A stretch of DNA of 32,392 nt from Synechococcus sp. AG-673-A03 (GTDB taxonomy: Bacteria; Cyanobacteriota; Cyanobacteriia; PCC-6307; Cyanobiaceae), in the NCBI GenBank assembly GCA_003211275.1, contig QCTE01000018.1, positions 1-32,392 of the forward strand. Direction: 5' to 3'. The notes below the pieces were generated by a model. The model was not told the DNA's origin and ran no database searches. It was given only the letters and a program-made list of their open reading frames with translations. The position numbers and the translations under genes were made by a program. This document shows, piece by piece, positions 15,050 through 21,672 of the stretch. Each line of letters opens with the position of its first letter. The stretch's first letter is position 1.

Positions 15050-15196
15050 ATTGGCTTTTGTATCCTTGCTGCTTTTGTGGGCTGTAGTGGTAGTGATAAT
15101 CCAGATACGTTCAAGACTTCCTTTTTTATTGATTTTGTGCGATCCTATTTAGGTCAATTCTTTTCTTATGACTTTTTTGATGCATTGGTCTTTTAA
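15050..15196 (+). pseudogene. Lipoprotein-like frame, start damaged or rare (ATT)
   Basis: The frame reads IGFCILAAFVGCSGSDNPDT, with a lipobox-like FVGC followed by SGSDN. A GGAGGAG lies six bases before an ATT (15050). An ATG at 15022 lies in a different frame and runs into the same hydrophobic region before stopping. So this is either a small lipoprotein gene with a frameshift near 15060 or chance. It overlaps the start of the DUF3303 gene. Confidence 0.28.
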
Positions 15197-15440
15197 GACC
15201 GGATATCATGAGATTGCAGCCAAGAAGTTTTTGTCAAGTGGCGCACCTTTCCCAGTCTGTCAATCTTGGAAGCGCTTTCATGGCCCAGGATCTGTCGAAG
15301 GTTGGATCCTTGTTGAGGCAGATAACGCTGATGCATGTTATGAACATGCTGCTGAATGGGCAGAATATCTTGATTGGGAAGTGACTCCTGTTCTGACTGA
15401 TGATCAGGCTGGTCCTCTGATGGCCAAAGCATACAGCTAA
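15168..15440 (+). CDS. DUF3303 family protein
   Basis: This 90-aa protein opens MTFLMHWSFKTGYHEIAAKK. It has the DUF3303 order: a first strand M-x-HW-x-F, a helix ending in a GAPFPVC turn, SWKRFHGPGSVEGWILVEAD, a helix with AEWAEYLDWEV, and a final PVLTDDQAG helix. The family has a small dimeric alpha/beta-barrel-like fold with unknown function. Either ATG 15168 or 15180 could be the start; homologues often carry a few residues before HW. Confidence 0.75.
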   Translation: MTFLMHWSFKTGYHEIAAKKFLSSGAPFPVCQSWKRFHGPGSVEGWILVEADNADACYEHAAEWAEYLDWEVTPVLTDDQAGPLMAKAYS

Positions 15441-16127
15441 TCGTTAGTCTTTGCATCATGCTTCACTCCATAGAGTGGAGCATTGTGCTATCTACGCCTT
15501 CTGTTTGTAGGACCTATTTTACTTTCTTTGCTATAATCCTATCTTTTGGCTTGCTTCTTTCATGTTTCTGATGTTAGGCATCAGTCAGTTGAATCAGTCT
15601 TTTCTATTGTAGTTTGTTGTTTTATAATCTTCCTGTTGACTAGATTGTTCATTTTGTTGTGTTTCGATTATCTAATCAATTTGTGAGTGATGACAGACTT
15701 GTTATCAATCGTTCTGACAACTTGTTGTCAGTGTTGTTTGCTTTAGCCCTTACGCTTACGACATCCAATGAAATCGCAAGTGGTTGAAACCTTTATGAAT
15801 TACTGTCATTGCCGGCTTTTTTTGAGTTTTTGTAGCATCTAAGCCCTTCGCTTGAACATGATGATCCGCCGTTCTGTTAAAAATGTTGAGACCAATACTG
15901 CCCTCTCGATCACAATTGATTTGCGACTTGGATAATCGCTGCTCTATCGGTCTTTATGACTGTTCTGAGTATGATGCAGGTGGGCACCGGCATCTGGATT
16001 AGGAGTTGTCGGGCTGACAACTCCTTAATCCGTTCTCAATCTTCTTCGAGCGGTTTCGCTTGCTTCACATCGATTGTTGATCGATAATTCCTGATTATTT
16101 TATCGCCTTAAACTATTGACCGGCTTT
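15441..16127. other. 687-bp gene-poor region with a strong hairpin
   Basis: This stretch has no confident gene. An ATG at 15858 gives a 25-aa basic peptide (MMIRRSVKNVETNTALSITI...). The notable structure is the near-perfect 15-bp stem at 15996-16031, listed separately. The region could encode a small RNA. Confidence 0.4.
15996..16031. other. Long hairpin in intergenic DNA, possible sRNA or terminator
   Basis: GGATTAGGAGTTGTC (15996-16010) pairs with GACAACTCC-T-TAATCC (16016-16031) around a 5-nt loop, with one bulged T. It is not followed by a T run, so it is not a standard intrinsic terminator for either strand. Confidence 0.6.
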
Positions 16128-16334
16128 TTATGGTCGGGGTAAGTTTCTCGGATTAATGACAAAGCACTTAATATCTCTCATGATTGATTTTGGTGATACA
16201 AATAAATGTTCTGAAATTGTTTTGTAAGACCATCCCTGTTGCCTAAGTGCCATCGCGATTCTGACGCGTTTACTTCTCCAGCCCTCACTTGGCCCTAGTC
16301 GACGAGATATTTGATTCGATGAACTCACTGACAT
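16128..16334 (-). CDS. Small helix-turn-helix protein (68 aa)
   Basis: After a polar start (MSVSSSNQISRRLGPSEGWR), residues about 22-58 form a plausible DNA-binding HTH: RVRIAMALRQQGWSYKTISE, then HLFVSPKSIMRDIKCFV. The Q-G-W-S-Y-K-T-I-S-E turn followed by VSPKSIMRDI resembles the HTH of resolvase- or LuxR-type regulators. Short and basic, it may be a stand-alone regulator. It lies upstream of isiA in divergent orientation, about 720 bp from it; control of isiA is only a possibility. Confidence 0.55.
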   Translation of the reverse strand: MSVSSSNQISRRLGPSEGWRSKRVRIAMALRQQGWSYKTISEHLFVSPKSIMRDIKCFVINPRNLPRP

Positions 16335-17053
16335 TCTTGGATCATCATCTTTTCGATTATCGGCTTTTAAGCGATCTTACGGTGTAAGTAATGATCGCAG
16401 TCGTTGTAGAATTTTTATTCTGAATTTTCACTTGGTGATACGAATACCCGGCGAATAGCGCGCCATTTGCTTCGATGCACTGTGCTCAATGCATCGCTTT
16501 AATCTTTGCGCATTGGTTTTCTTGGCCATCATTCGAATTTAATTTTTCGCTGATGTTGCTGTCGCTCGTTGGTATTCAGGCTGCTTTATTTTCATTTTAA
16601 GTTAATCTAGCTCGACCATTTTGCGTTTACGCGTTTCGACGCTTTGCTTTTTCGTAAATCGATGTATTCGAATCCATTCACTGATCTCTCGTGGTTATAT
16701 TTTCTGCCATTTTGAATCTATAACTTATTTTTACGTTTTATTTGATTATTGTGATTTTGCCCCCGACTTGTTCGGATGTGAATTTTTAGCTCCCGCTCTC
16801 ATCTTGATGTTCTCATGGTTTGGCGTCTTTCGTTGCTACAGCACTGATGTGATTCCGCCTAGCAACATTTACTTTTCACAAGCTTTCGCCTTTTTTTGTG
16901 ACGTTTCGTTTGCACTGCTGTCATACGCTACAAGCATGAGTTAAAAAAGCAATTCTCGCCTGTCTCATAAATTTTTAGCTTGAAAACTATTGTTAACGGA
17001 TGATTGGAGCAAATTGATCGGTTATTAGGTTGTGATTGCCTTTCATTTTCCCA
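16335..17053. promoter_or_regulatory. 719-bp AT-rich region upstream of isiA
   Basis: An open frame (16621-16944) exists but its composition (rich in Cys, Phe, Tyr, Ser) and lack of structure argue against a gene. The region should contain the isiA promoter and 5' leader. TGAAAACTATTGTTA (16981-16995) loosely fits a Fur-box 7-1-7 pattern. Iron (Fur) control of isiA is established in cyanobacteria; this particular site is a guess. Confidence 0.35.
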
Positions 17054-18088
17054 ATGCAATCGTATGGAAATTCATCAGTCACTTATGACTGGTGGGCGGG
17101 AAATTCTGGAGTAGCGAAGCGCTCCGGCTCTTTCATCGCTGCGCATGCTGCACATGCCGGTCTCATCATGTTCTGGGCCGGGGCATTCACTCTTTTTGAA
17201 CTCGCTCGATACGACGGCTCCCTTCCAATGGGTGAGCAGGGTCTGATTTTGATTCCTCACCTGGCTGGTTTAGGGCTTGGTGTTGGGGATGGTGGAGTCA
17301 TCATCGACCAACAGCCCCTCATCGTTGTGGCTGCAACGCACCTTGTTTCCTCCGCAGTTCTAGGTGCTGCTGGTATTTGGCATACTCTTCGCGCTCCTAA
17401 GGATCTTTCAGAAGCAACTGGTCGCGCCCAAAAGTTCGATTTCAGTTGGGATGATCCCAAAAAGCTCACTTTTATTCTGGGTCACCACCTGATTTTCCTT
17501 GGTCTTGGTGTCATCGCCTTCGTTGAATGGGCTCGAGTCCACGGTATTTACGATGCCTCTCTTGGAGCTGTTCGCACTGTTGAGCCCAATATTGATCTGG
17601 GCATGGTCTGGGGCTACCAGACCAACTTCCTAACGATCAGCAGTCTGGAAGATGTGATGGGTGGACATGCTGTTCTGGCGTTCATTCTCACTATCGGCGG
17701 CGTTTGGCATATCATCAGTTCTCCTTTCGGTCCTTTCAAAAAAGTCCTGATTTACAACGGTGAGTCGATTCTTTCCTACTCACTGGCGGGCATCGCACTA
17801 ATGGGTTTTGTGACAGCGATCTGGTGCGCTCAAAACACGACGATTTATCCCGTCGAATTGTATGGCGCTCCTTTGAAACTGAATTTCGCGTTCTCGCCTT
17901 ACTTCACCGACACGTCCACTCTTGCTGGAGACGCACACACGGCTCGTGCTTGGTTGGCGAATACTCACTTCTATCTTGCTTTCTTCTTCCTTCAGGGTCA
18001 CCTTTGGCATGCTCTTAGGGGTATGGGCTTCAACTTCAAGAGTGTTGTGAATGCTTTTGAATCCATGGATAAAGCAAAAATCAACTGA
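17054..18088 (+). CDS. isiA: Iron-stress-induced chlorophyll-binding protein IsiA (CP43')
   Basis: This 344-aa, six-span protein begins MQSYGNSSVTYDWWAGNSG, the hallmark start of the IsiA/Pcb/CP43 family. It keeps the chlorophyll-ligand His residues in HAAHAGLIMFWAG, ILGHHLIFLGLG and QGHLWHALRGMGF. It lacks the large lumenal loop E of PsbC, as expected for IsiA. IsiA forms rings around photosystem I and dissipates or collects light when iron is short. Length and start fit IsiA better than prochlorophyte Pcb, but the families are close. ATG 17054 is chosen over GTG 17036 because of the MQ-YGN start. A strong terminator follows, so isiA can be transcribed alone. Confidence 0.93.
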   Translation: MQSYGNSSVTYDWWAGNSGVAKRSGSFIAAHAAHAGLIMFWAGAFTLFELARYDGSLPMGEQGLILIPHLAGLGLGVGDGGVIIDQQPLIVVAATHLVSSAVLGAAGIWHTLRAPKDLSEATGRAQKFDFSWDDPKKLTFILGHHLIFLGLGVIAFVEWARVHGIYDASLGAVRTVEPNIDLGMVWGYQTNFLTISSLEDVMGGHAVLAFILTIGGVWHIISSPFGPFKKVLIYNGESILSYSLAGIALMGFVTAIWCAQNTTIYPVELYGAPLKLNFAFSPYFTDTSTLAGDAHTARAWLANTHFYLAFFFLQGHLWHALRGMGFNFKSVVNAFESMDKAKIN

Positions 18089-18112
18089 TTTCTCGTCATT
18101 TCAGTTCACTCC

Positions 18113-18139
18113 AAAAGCCCCTTTAAGGGGCTTTTTTTT
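18113..18139 (+). terminator. Intrinsic terminator of isiA
   Basis: AAAAGCCCC and GGGGCTTTT form a perfect 9-bp stem with loop TTTAA, continuing into a run of eight T. It starts 24 bp after the isiA stop codon. Confidence 0.93.
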
Positions 18140-18307
18140 GTGTGTTTTGATGATCCCAGTCGACTTGTTCTTCCAGCCATTGAACATTTTGAAAGTTATA
18201 TGTTGTTCACCTAAGATGCTTGAATGTCTTGATATCTCCCTGACATTGTTTTGATTAAATCAAGTCTTTTTGATTCTTGATTGATTATTGCGTAGATTCA
18301 GCTTCAG

Positions 18308-18683
18308 GATGCTTCGTCCCATTTTGCTGCTCTTGGTCCTTGGAGCGTCTGATCCCATTGGTTTAATTGGGTGGTAGCTGGCTTGATAAGACCCCAGCGC
18401 GTGATTCATTTGATACGCGAGACCTGGCTGTTGTGCGTTTAGGTTTGCTTAAGGATTGCGTGTCACTCTCTTGTCCCATAGTCAATCTGAATTACTCACC
18501 ACTCATTCCAAGGTGGTTGATTTATACCTTGAAACAACATGTGCTGGTTTTATCTCTGATAGTGCTTATCAATCCCTGATCTGTCTTGAGCAATCTGCCG
18601 ACAAGATCGATCAGAAGCTCATCAAGCATCTGAAACAGAGGATTTCCCAAGGTTCGATTTCTATGGCAAACCCCTTGGCGTAG
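18308..18683 (+). pseudogene. Broken gene between isiA and the hydrolase gene
   Basis: Three protein-like pieces follow one another in different frames. ATG 18308 begins MLRPILLLLVLGAS..., a signal- or anchor-like start that stops at 18376. A second frame then reads WLDKTPARDSFDTRDLAVVR up to about 18450. A third frame from about 18456 reads LLTTHSKVVDLYLETTCAGF and continues to a TAG at 18681-18683. Two frame changes within 376 bp suggest a decayed gene for a small exported protein. Alternatively the last piece (TTG 18456, 75 aa) is a short gene on its own. Family not recognised. Confidence 0.4.
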
Positions 18684-18774
18684 TCACGTTGTCTACTTAG
18701 CGTGATTCCATTTTATACGACGCCTTGTTAGCTGTGCTTGCGTGTGAGTGCTGCACTCTTTCAAACTAAATGAA

Positions 18775-19551
18775 ATGGTGCAACATATGCCTCAAGACAA
18801 GGTCCTTTGGATTGACCTGCAGCCGACCTTGCATTGTCTCAATAAGCGTGTTGCTCAATTACTAAGTCGCTCGTTCGCTGTACAGCGTTGGTCCTTCCAG
18901 CATGATCTCGACGAGTCATGCTCTGTAGCCACGGTTCATGATTTGCTTCAAGAGACCCTTTTGGGGTCTGCTGAGCCTATGCATCTGGTTGGCCACGGCA
19001 TCAGTGGCACAATTGCCTGTCTTTTCGCAGAAAAGTACCCTCATCTGGTAAAATCTCTTACATTGCTTTCTGTCGATACTCTTTCATCCAACCACTGGTC
19101 CTCTCATTATTTGGACATGCGGAGTCAATTGCCATCTTCGAGGCAAGCCATTTTGAGCCATTTGTCGTCGTTGCTTTTCTCCAACAACAATTCTCGTGCT
19201 GTTGAGGTCTTTCCTTGTCTTTTAGCAAAATGTTTAGACACTGAGTTTATTCAGGGATCCATTGTTAATCAACACTATATTTCTAATTTAAATGTACCTA
19301 AAGAGGTCCCAACTTTTGTTTTGAATGGTGATTGCGATTTTGTTATTGATGCTAATTCACGCGACCGATGGTCTAAAACGCTAAAATCCGGAGATCGATT
19401 TGTTTGCATGAAAAAAGGTCGTCACTTCTTTCAATTTGATCAATCTCAACATGTAGCCCAATTAATTACAGCATTCCTTCAAATGGTTCCTGGTCAATGG
19501 ATTGATCGCGAGCTCAGTTCCAACGATTTCACTTCTCTCGCTCGGAGTTAA
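18775..19551 (+). CDS. Alpha/beta-hydrolase-fold protein of the iron-stress cluster, nucleophile Ser absent
   Basis: This 258-aa protein has the alpha/beta-hydrolase order: oxyanion strand KVLWIDLQP (9-17), nucleophile-elbow strand MHLVGHGISG (69-78), FVLNGDCDFVID (181-192) with the acid residue, and the catalytic-type His in KKGRHFFQF (H217). The elbow reads G-H-G-I-S-G where G-H-S-x-G-G is expected, so residue 75 is Gly instead of Ser and normal hydrolysis is unlikely. Iron-stress operons of other cyanobacteria include a hydrolase-like gene (isiC in some reports), which this may correspond to. It ends 2 bp before the reductase gene, so the two form an operon. GTG 18748 is an alternative start. 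Confidence 0.72.
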   Translation: MVQHMPQDKVLWIDLQPTLHCLNKRVAQLLSRSFAVQRWSFQHDLDESCSVATVHDLLQETLLGSAEPMHLVGHGISGTIACLFAEKYPHLVKSLTLLSVDTLSSNHWSSHYLDMRSQLPSSRQAILSHLSSLLFSNNNSRAVEVFPCLLAKCLDTEFIQGSIVNQHYISNLNVPKEVPTFVLNGDCDFVIDANSRDRWSKTLKSGDRFVCMKKGRHFFQFDQSQHVAQLITAFLQMVPGQWIDRELSSNDFTSLARS

Positions 19552-19553
19552 TT

Positions 19554-20513
19554 ATGTCGGATATTTTCGAAGCTGATGTCATTATTGTTGGCGGTGGCCC
19601 AGCAGGTTGCGCCTGTGCTCTTTATACAGCTCGGTCTTCGTTGAAGACCTATGTTTTAGATAAAAATCCCGCCGTCGGCGCCCTTGCTATTACCCATAAA
19701 ATTGCCAACTATCCTGGCGTTCCAGCGGATACTTCAGGAGCTGATTTACTCAAAACCATGAGAGATCAGGCTATTAGTTACGGAGCAGATTACAAGCAGG
19801 TTCAAGTCTACGGAATCGATTTATCTGGTACTGAAAAAACTGTCTATACCCCTGAGGGAACCTTTAAAGGGAAAACTCTTGTCCTAGCGACTGGAGCAAT
19901 GGGGCGAACGTCAACGCTTCCAGGTGAGGATCAGTTCCTTGGCCGTGGTGTGAGTTACTGCGCCACCTGTGATGGTGCATTTTATAAAAACCAGCAAGTT
20001 GCAGTTTACGGTTCCAATCAGGAGGCCATTGATGAGGCTCTTGTTTTAACTAAATTTGCTTCGACTGTTCACTGGATCACGAACGGTAAGCCAAATGCAA
20101 ATTGCACGGGTCTCACTCAGCTTCAATCATCACCTAATGTCAAGCATTGGAAGCGTACACGTTTGACTTCTGTGGATGGTGATGATTCTGGTGTGACTGC
20201 AGTTCAACTCCAAGAATCTGGTAATGAGGAAGATACTCAATTGGATGTGAACGGTGTCTTTGTTTACTCCTCAGGTAGTTTACCAATCACCGATTATTTG
20301 CATGGACAGATTCCTTTGACTGATGAAGGTGGTGTACAAGTCAACGATGACATGATGACTGGTTTGGATGGTGTTTGGGCGATTGGAGATATCCGCAACA
20401 CTCCCTTTAAGCAGGCTGTTGTTGCTTGTTCGGATGGATGTATTGCGGCAATGTCGATCGATAAATTTCTAAACCAGCGTAAGGAGATTAGAGTCGATTG
20501 GGTTCACCGTTAG
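19554..20513 (+). CDS. Thioredoxin-reductase-like flavoprotein, DDOR-like, without canonical NADPH motifs
   Basis: This 319-aa flavoprotein has the TrxR fold: FAD site GGGPAG (13-18), redox-active C136-A-T-C139, and C-terminal FAD motif GDIRNTPFKQAVVACSDGCI (278-297). In true NADPH-thioredoxin reductases, GGGxSA and HRRxxxR bind NADPH; here the equivalent positions read YGSNQEA (152-158) and VHWITNGKPNA (172-182), so both motifs are lost. This matches the cyanobacterial diflavin-linked disulfide oxidoreductase (DDOR) type, in which a second FAD occupies the NADPH site; I assign it from memory of that family. The opening GALAITHKIANYPGV fits the same cyanobacterial group. It is coupled to the hydrolase gene and is convergent with isiB. 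Electron donor and substrate are unknown. Confidence 0.82.
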   Translation: MSDIFEADVIIVGGGPAGCACALYTARSSLKTYVLDKNPAVGALAITHKIANYPGVPADTSGADLLKTMRDQAISYGADYKQVQVYGIDLSGTEKTVYTPEGTFKGKTLVLATGAMGRTSTLPGEDQFLGRGVSYCATCDGAFYKNQQVAVYGSNQEAIDEALVLTKFASTVHWITNGKPNANCTGLTQLQSSPNVKHWKRTRLTSVDGDDSGVTAVQLQESGNEEDTQLDVNGVFVYSSGSLPITDYLHGQIPLTDEGGVQVNDDMMTGLDGVWAIGDIRNTPFKQAVVACSDGCIAAMSIDKFLNQRKEIRVDWVHR

Positions 20514-20518
20514 AAAAC

Positions 20519-20548
20519 AAAAAAAAGCGCCCTTAAGGCGCCTTTTTT
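20519..20548. terminator. Bidirectional terminator between the reductase gene and isiB
   Basis: An A-rich run, GCGCC, loop CTTAA, GGCGC and a T-run form a hairpin readable on both strands, with A/T tracts on both sides. It sits between the convergent reductase and flavodoxin genes. Confidence 0.88.
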
Positions 20549-20567
20549 ATCTTTCGTTGAGTGCCGA

Positions 20568-21074
20568 TCAGGCTTCAGAGTTGATTTGCTCTACCCAGGC
20601 AGACAAACGTTGGTCAGTCAACTCAGACTCGTTATCTTCGTCGATAGGCAGTCCACAGAACTTACCGTCGACCACACTCTTTGACTCATCAAAGGTATAA
20701 CCCTCAGGTGATACTTGGCCAATCAGTTTTGCACCTGATTTTTTGAAAGCGCTATACAGCTCTTCCATGGCGTCACAGAAATAGTCGCCATATCCTGAGG
20801 AGTCGCCCAGTCCGAGAATCGCAACGGGCTTGCCAGCGAAATCTTGACCAGGAATTTCAGTAATCAGGTCGTCCCAGGCTGTACCTGAACGCGCTTCATC
20901 AGCACCAGTGTTCCAGGTTGGAATGCAGCAGACGAGAGCTTCTGCAGAAGCCAATTCGTCTACACCGCCGATGCTGTCAACATCTTTGGCATCAGTCCCC
21001 AGGAGTTCCTTTAGGCGATCGGCAATATCTTCCGTTTTGCCCGTTGATGTTGCAAAGAAAATCGTGAAAGCCAT
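20568..21074 (-). CDS. isiB: Flavodoxin IsiB
   Basis: This 168-aa long-chain flavodoxin opens MAFTIFFATSTGKTEDIADR, with the FMN-phosphate loop ATSTGKT (8-14). It carries the typical IPTWNTG loop (with the W that stacks on FMN), AILGLGDSSGYGDYFCDAM, and the long-chain insertion near SPEGYTFDESKSVVDGKFCG. Flavodoxin replaces ferredoxin as electron carrier from photosystem I under iron limitation. Usually isiB lies directly downstream of isiA; here it is separated and reversed, 2.5 kb away. A TTG at 21092 would add six residues; ATG 21074 matches the usual N-terminus. A nested dyad upstream is a possible control site. Confidence 0.95.
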   Translation of the reverse strand: MAFTIFFATSTGKTEDIADRLKELLGTDAKDVDSIGGVDELASAEALVCCIPTWNTGADEARSGTAWDDLITEIPGQDFAGKPVAILGLGDSSGYGDYFCDAMEELYSAFKKSGAKLIGQVSPEGYTFDESKSVVDGKFCGLPIDEDNESELTDQRLSAWVEQINSEA

Positions 21075-21153
21075 AGGAATTGGATAACTCAATCATCATC
21101 CTTGCTTCCGGGTGAGGTTGTTCCTGCTTTTGACGCGCTGCTTGGTTGTATGC

Positions 21154-21190
21154 GTCACATTAGGCTGTAATTTTGCTACAACCTTGTGAC
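21154..21190. promoter_or_regulatory. Nested dyad upstream of isiB
   Basis: GTCACA (21154-21159) and TGTGAC (21185-21190) are inverted repeats around an inner palindrome-like TGTAATTTTGCTACA (21166-21180). The element lies about 80-115 bp upstream of the isiB start, a reasonable place for an operator or activator site. The inner TGT-N9-ACA resembles a weak NtcA-type motif; the outer pair has the reverse order of a CRP site. Confidence 0.45.
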
Positions 21191-21285
21191 ATTTTGTGTT
21201 GAGCTAGATGTTTTTAGCACGGTTCCCGTCACATCTGCAACGGCATTCCTTCTAGCGATGTCTTTTGCCGATATTTGGACAATGC

Positions 21286-21519
21286 CTAGTCGAATCCAGT
21301 CCCTCTCACGCGTGACAGCCATGTCTTGCGTTTCAGTGAATCAGATTCGATGTAGTCAATCAATGCTTCGAGAGTTTGCGTACCTGCCAAGGCGTGGCTG
21401 TCTTCTTCTCTTGCGGAACTTTATTCTTTACCGGCCTTATCGCTGATGTCACTCTTACGTGACGATGTATCGATTGTTGTTGGTTTGATTTGTGGTTTAG
21501 CAGCTAGCGATTGTGTCGA
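21286..21519 (-). pseudogene. Degenerate reading frame with internal stop
   Basis: One minus-strand frame looks protein-like on both sides of an in-frame TAA (21421-21423). Before it comes AAKPQIKPTTIDTSSRKSDI, then SDKAGKE; after it SSAREEDSHALAGTQTLEAL and IDYIESDSLKRKTWLSRVRG before TAG. There is no ATG. It is either a decayed small gene or chance; the helix-like LEALIDYIESDSLKRKTW is the best argument for coding origin. The rest of 21191-21672 shows nothing. Confidence 0.3.
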
Positions 21520-21672
21520 TTATTTTAATTGCTAGACATTTCCGTTCTCGTTCCGTGCTGCTGTTGGCATCTCTTCGAGTGTTCATTATTCAGGTTTGTT
21601 GAGTTGCTAATCTGGCTTCGTTTCTTGATAATTTGTTTTGTCTTGAAAAGCACTATTGCTTGGTTCCTGTAG

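Noticed and set aside
16664-16680. TTCGAATCC resembling a tRNA T-loop
   Set aside because: No complementary T stem and no cloverleaf around it.
16621-16944. 107-aa ORF upstream of isiA
   Set aside because: Phe/Cys/Tyr-rich, TTG start, no plausible fold; fits AT-rich non-coding DNA.
21186-21446. 86-aa plus-strand ORF in the isiB-bicA gap
   Set aside because: Cys/Arg/Leu-rich without structure; the opposite strand looks more protein-like.
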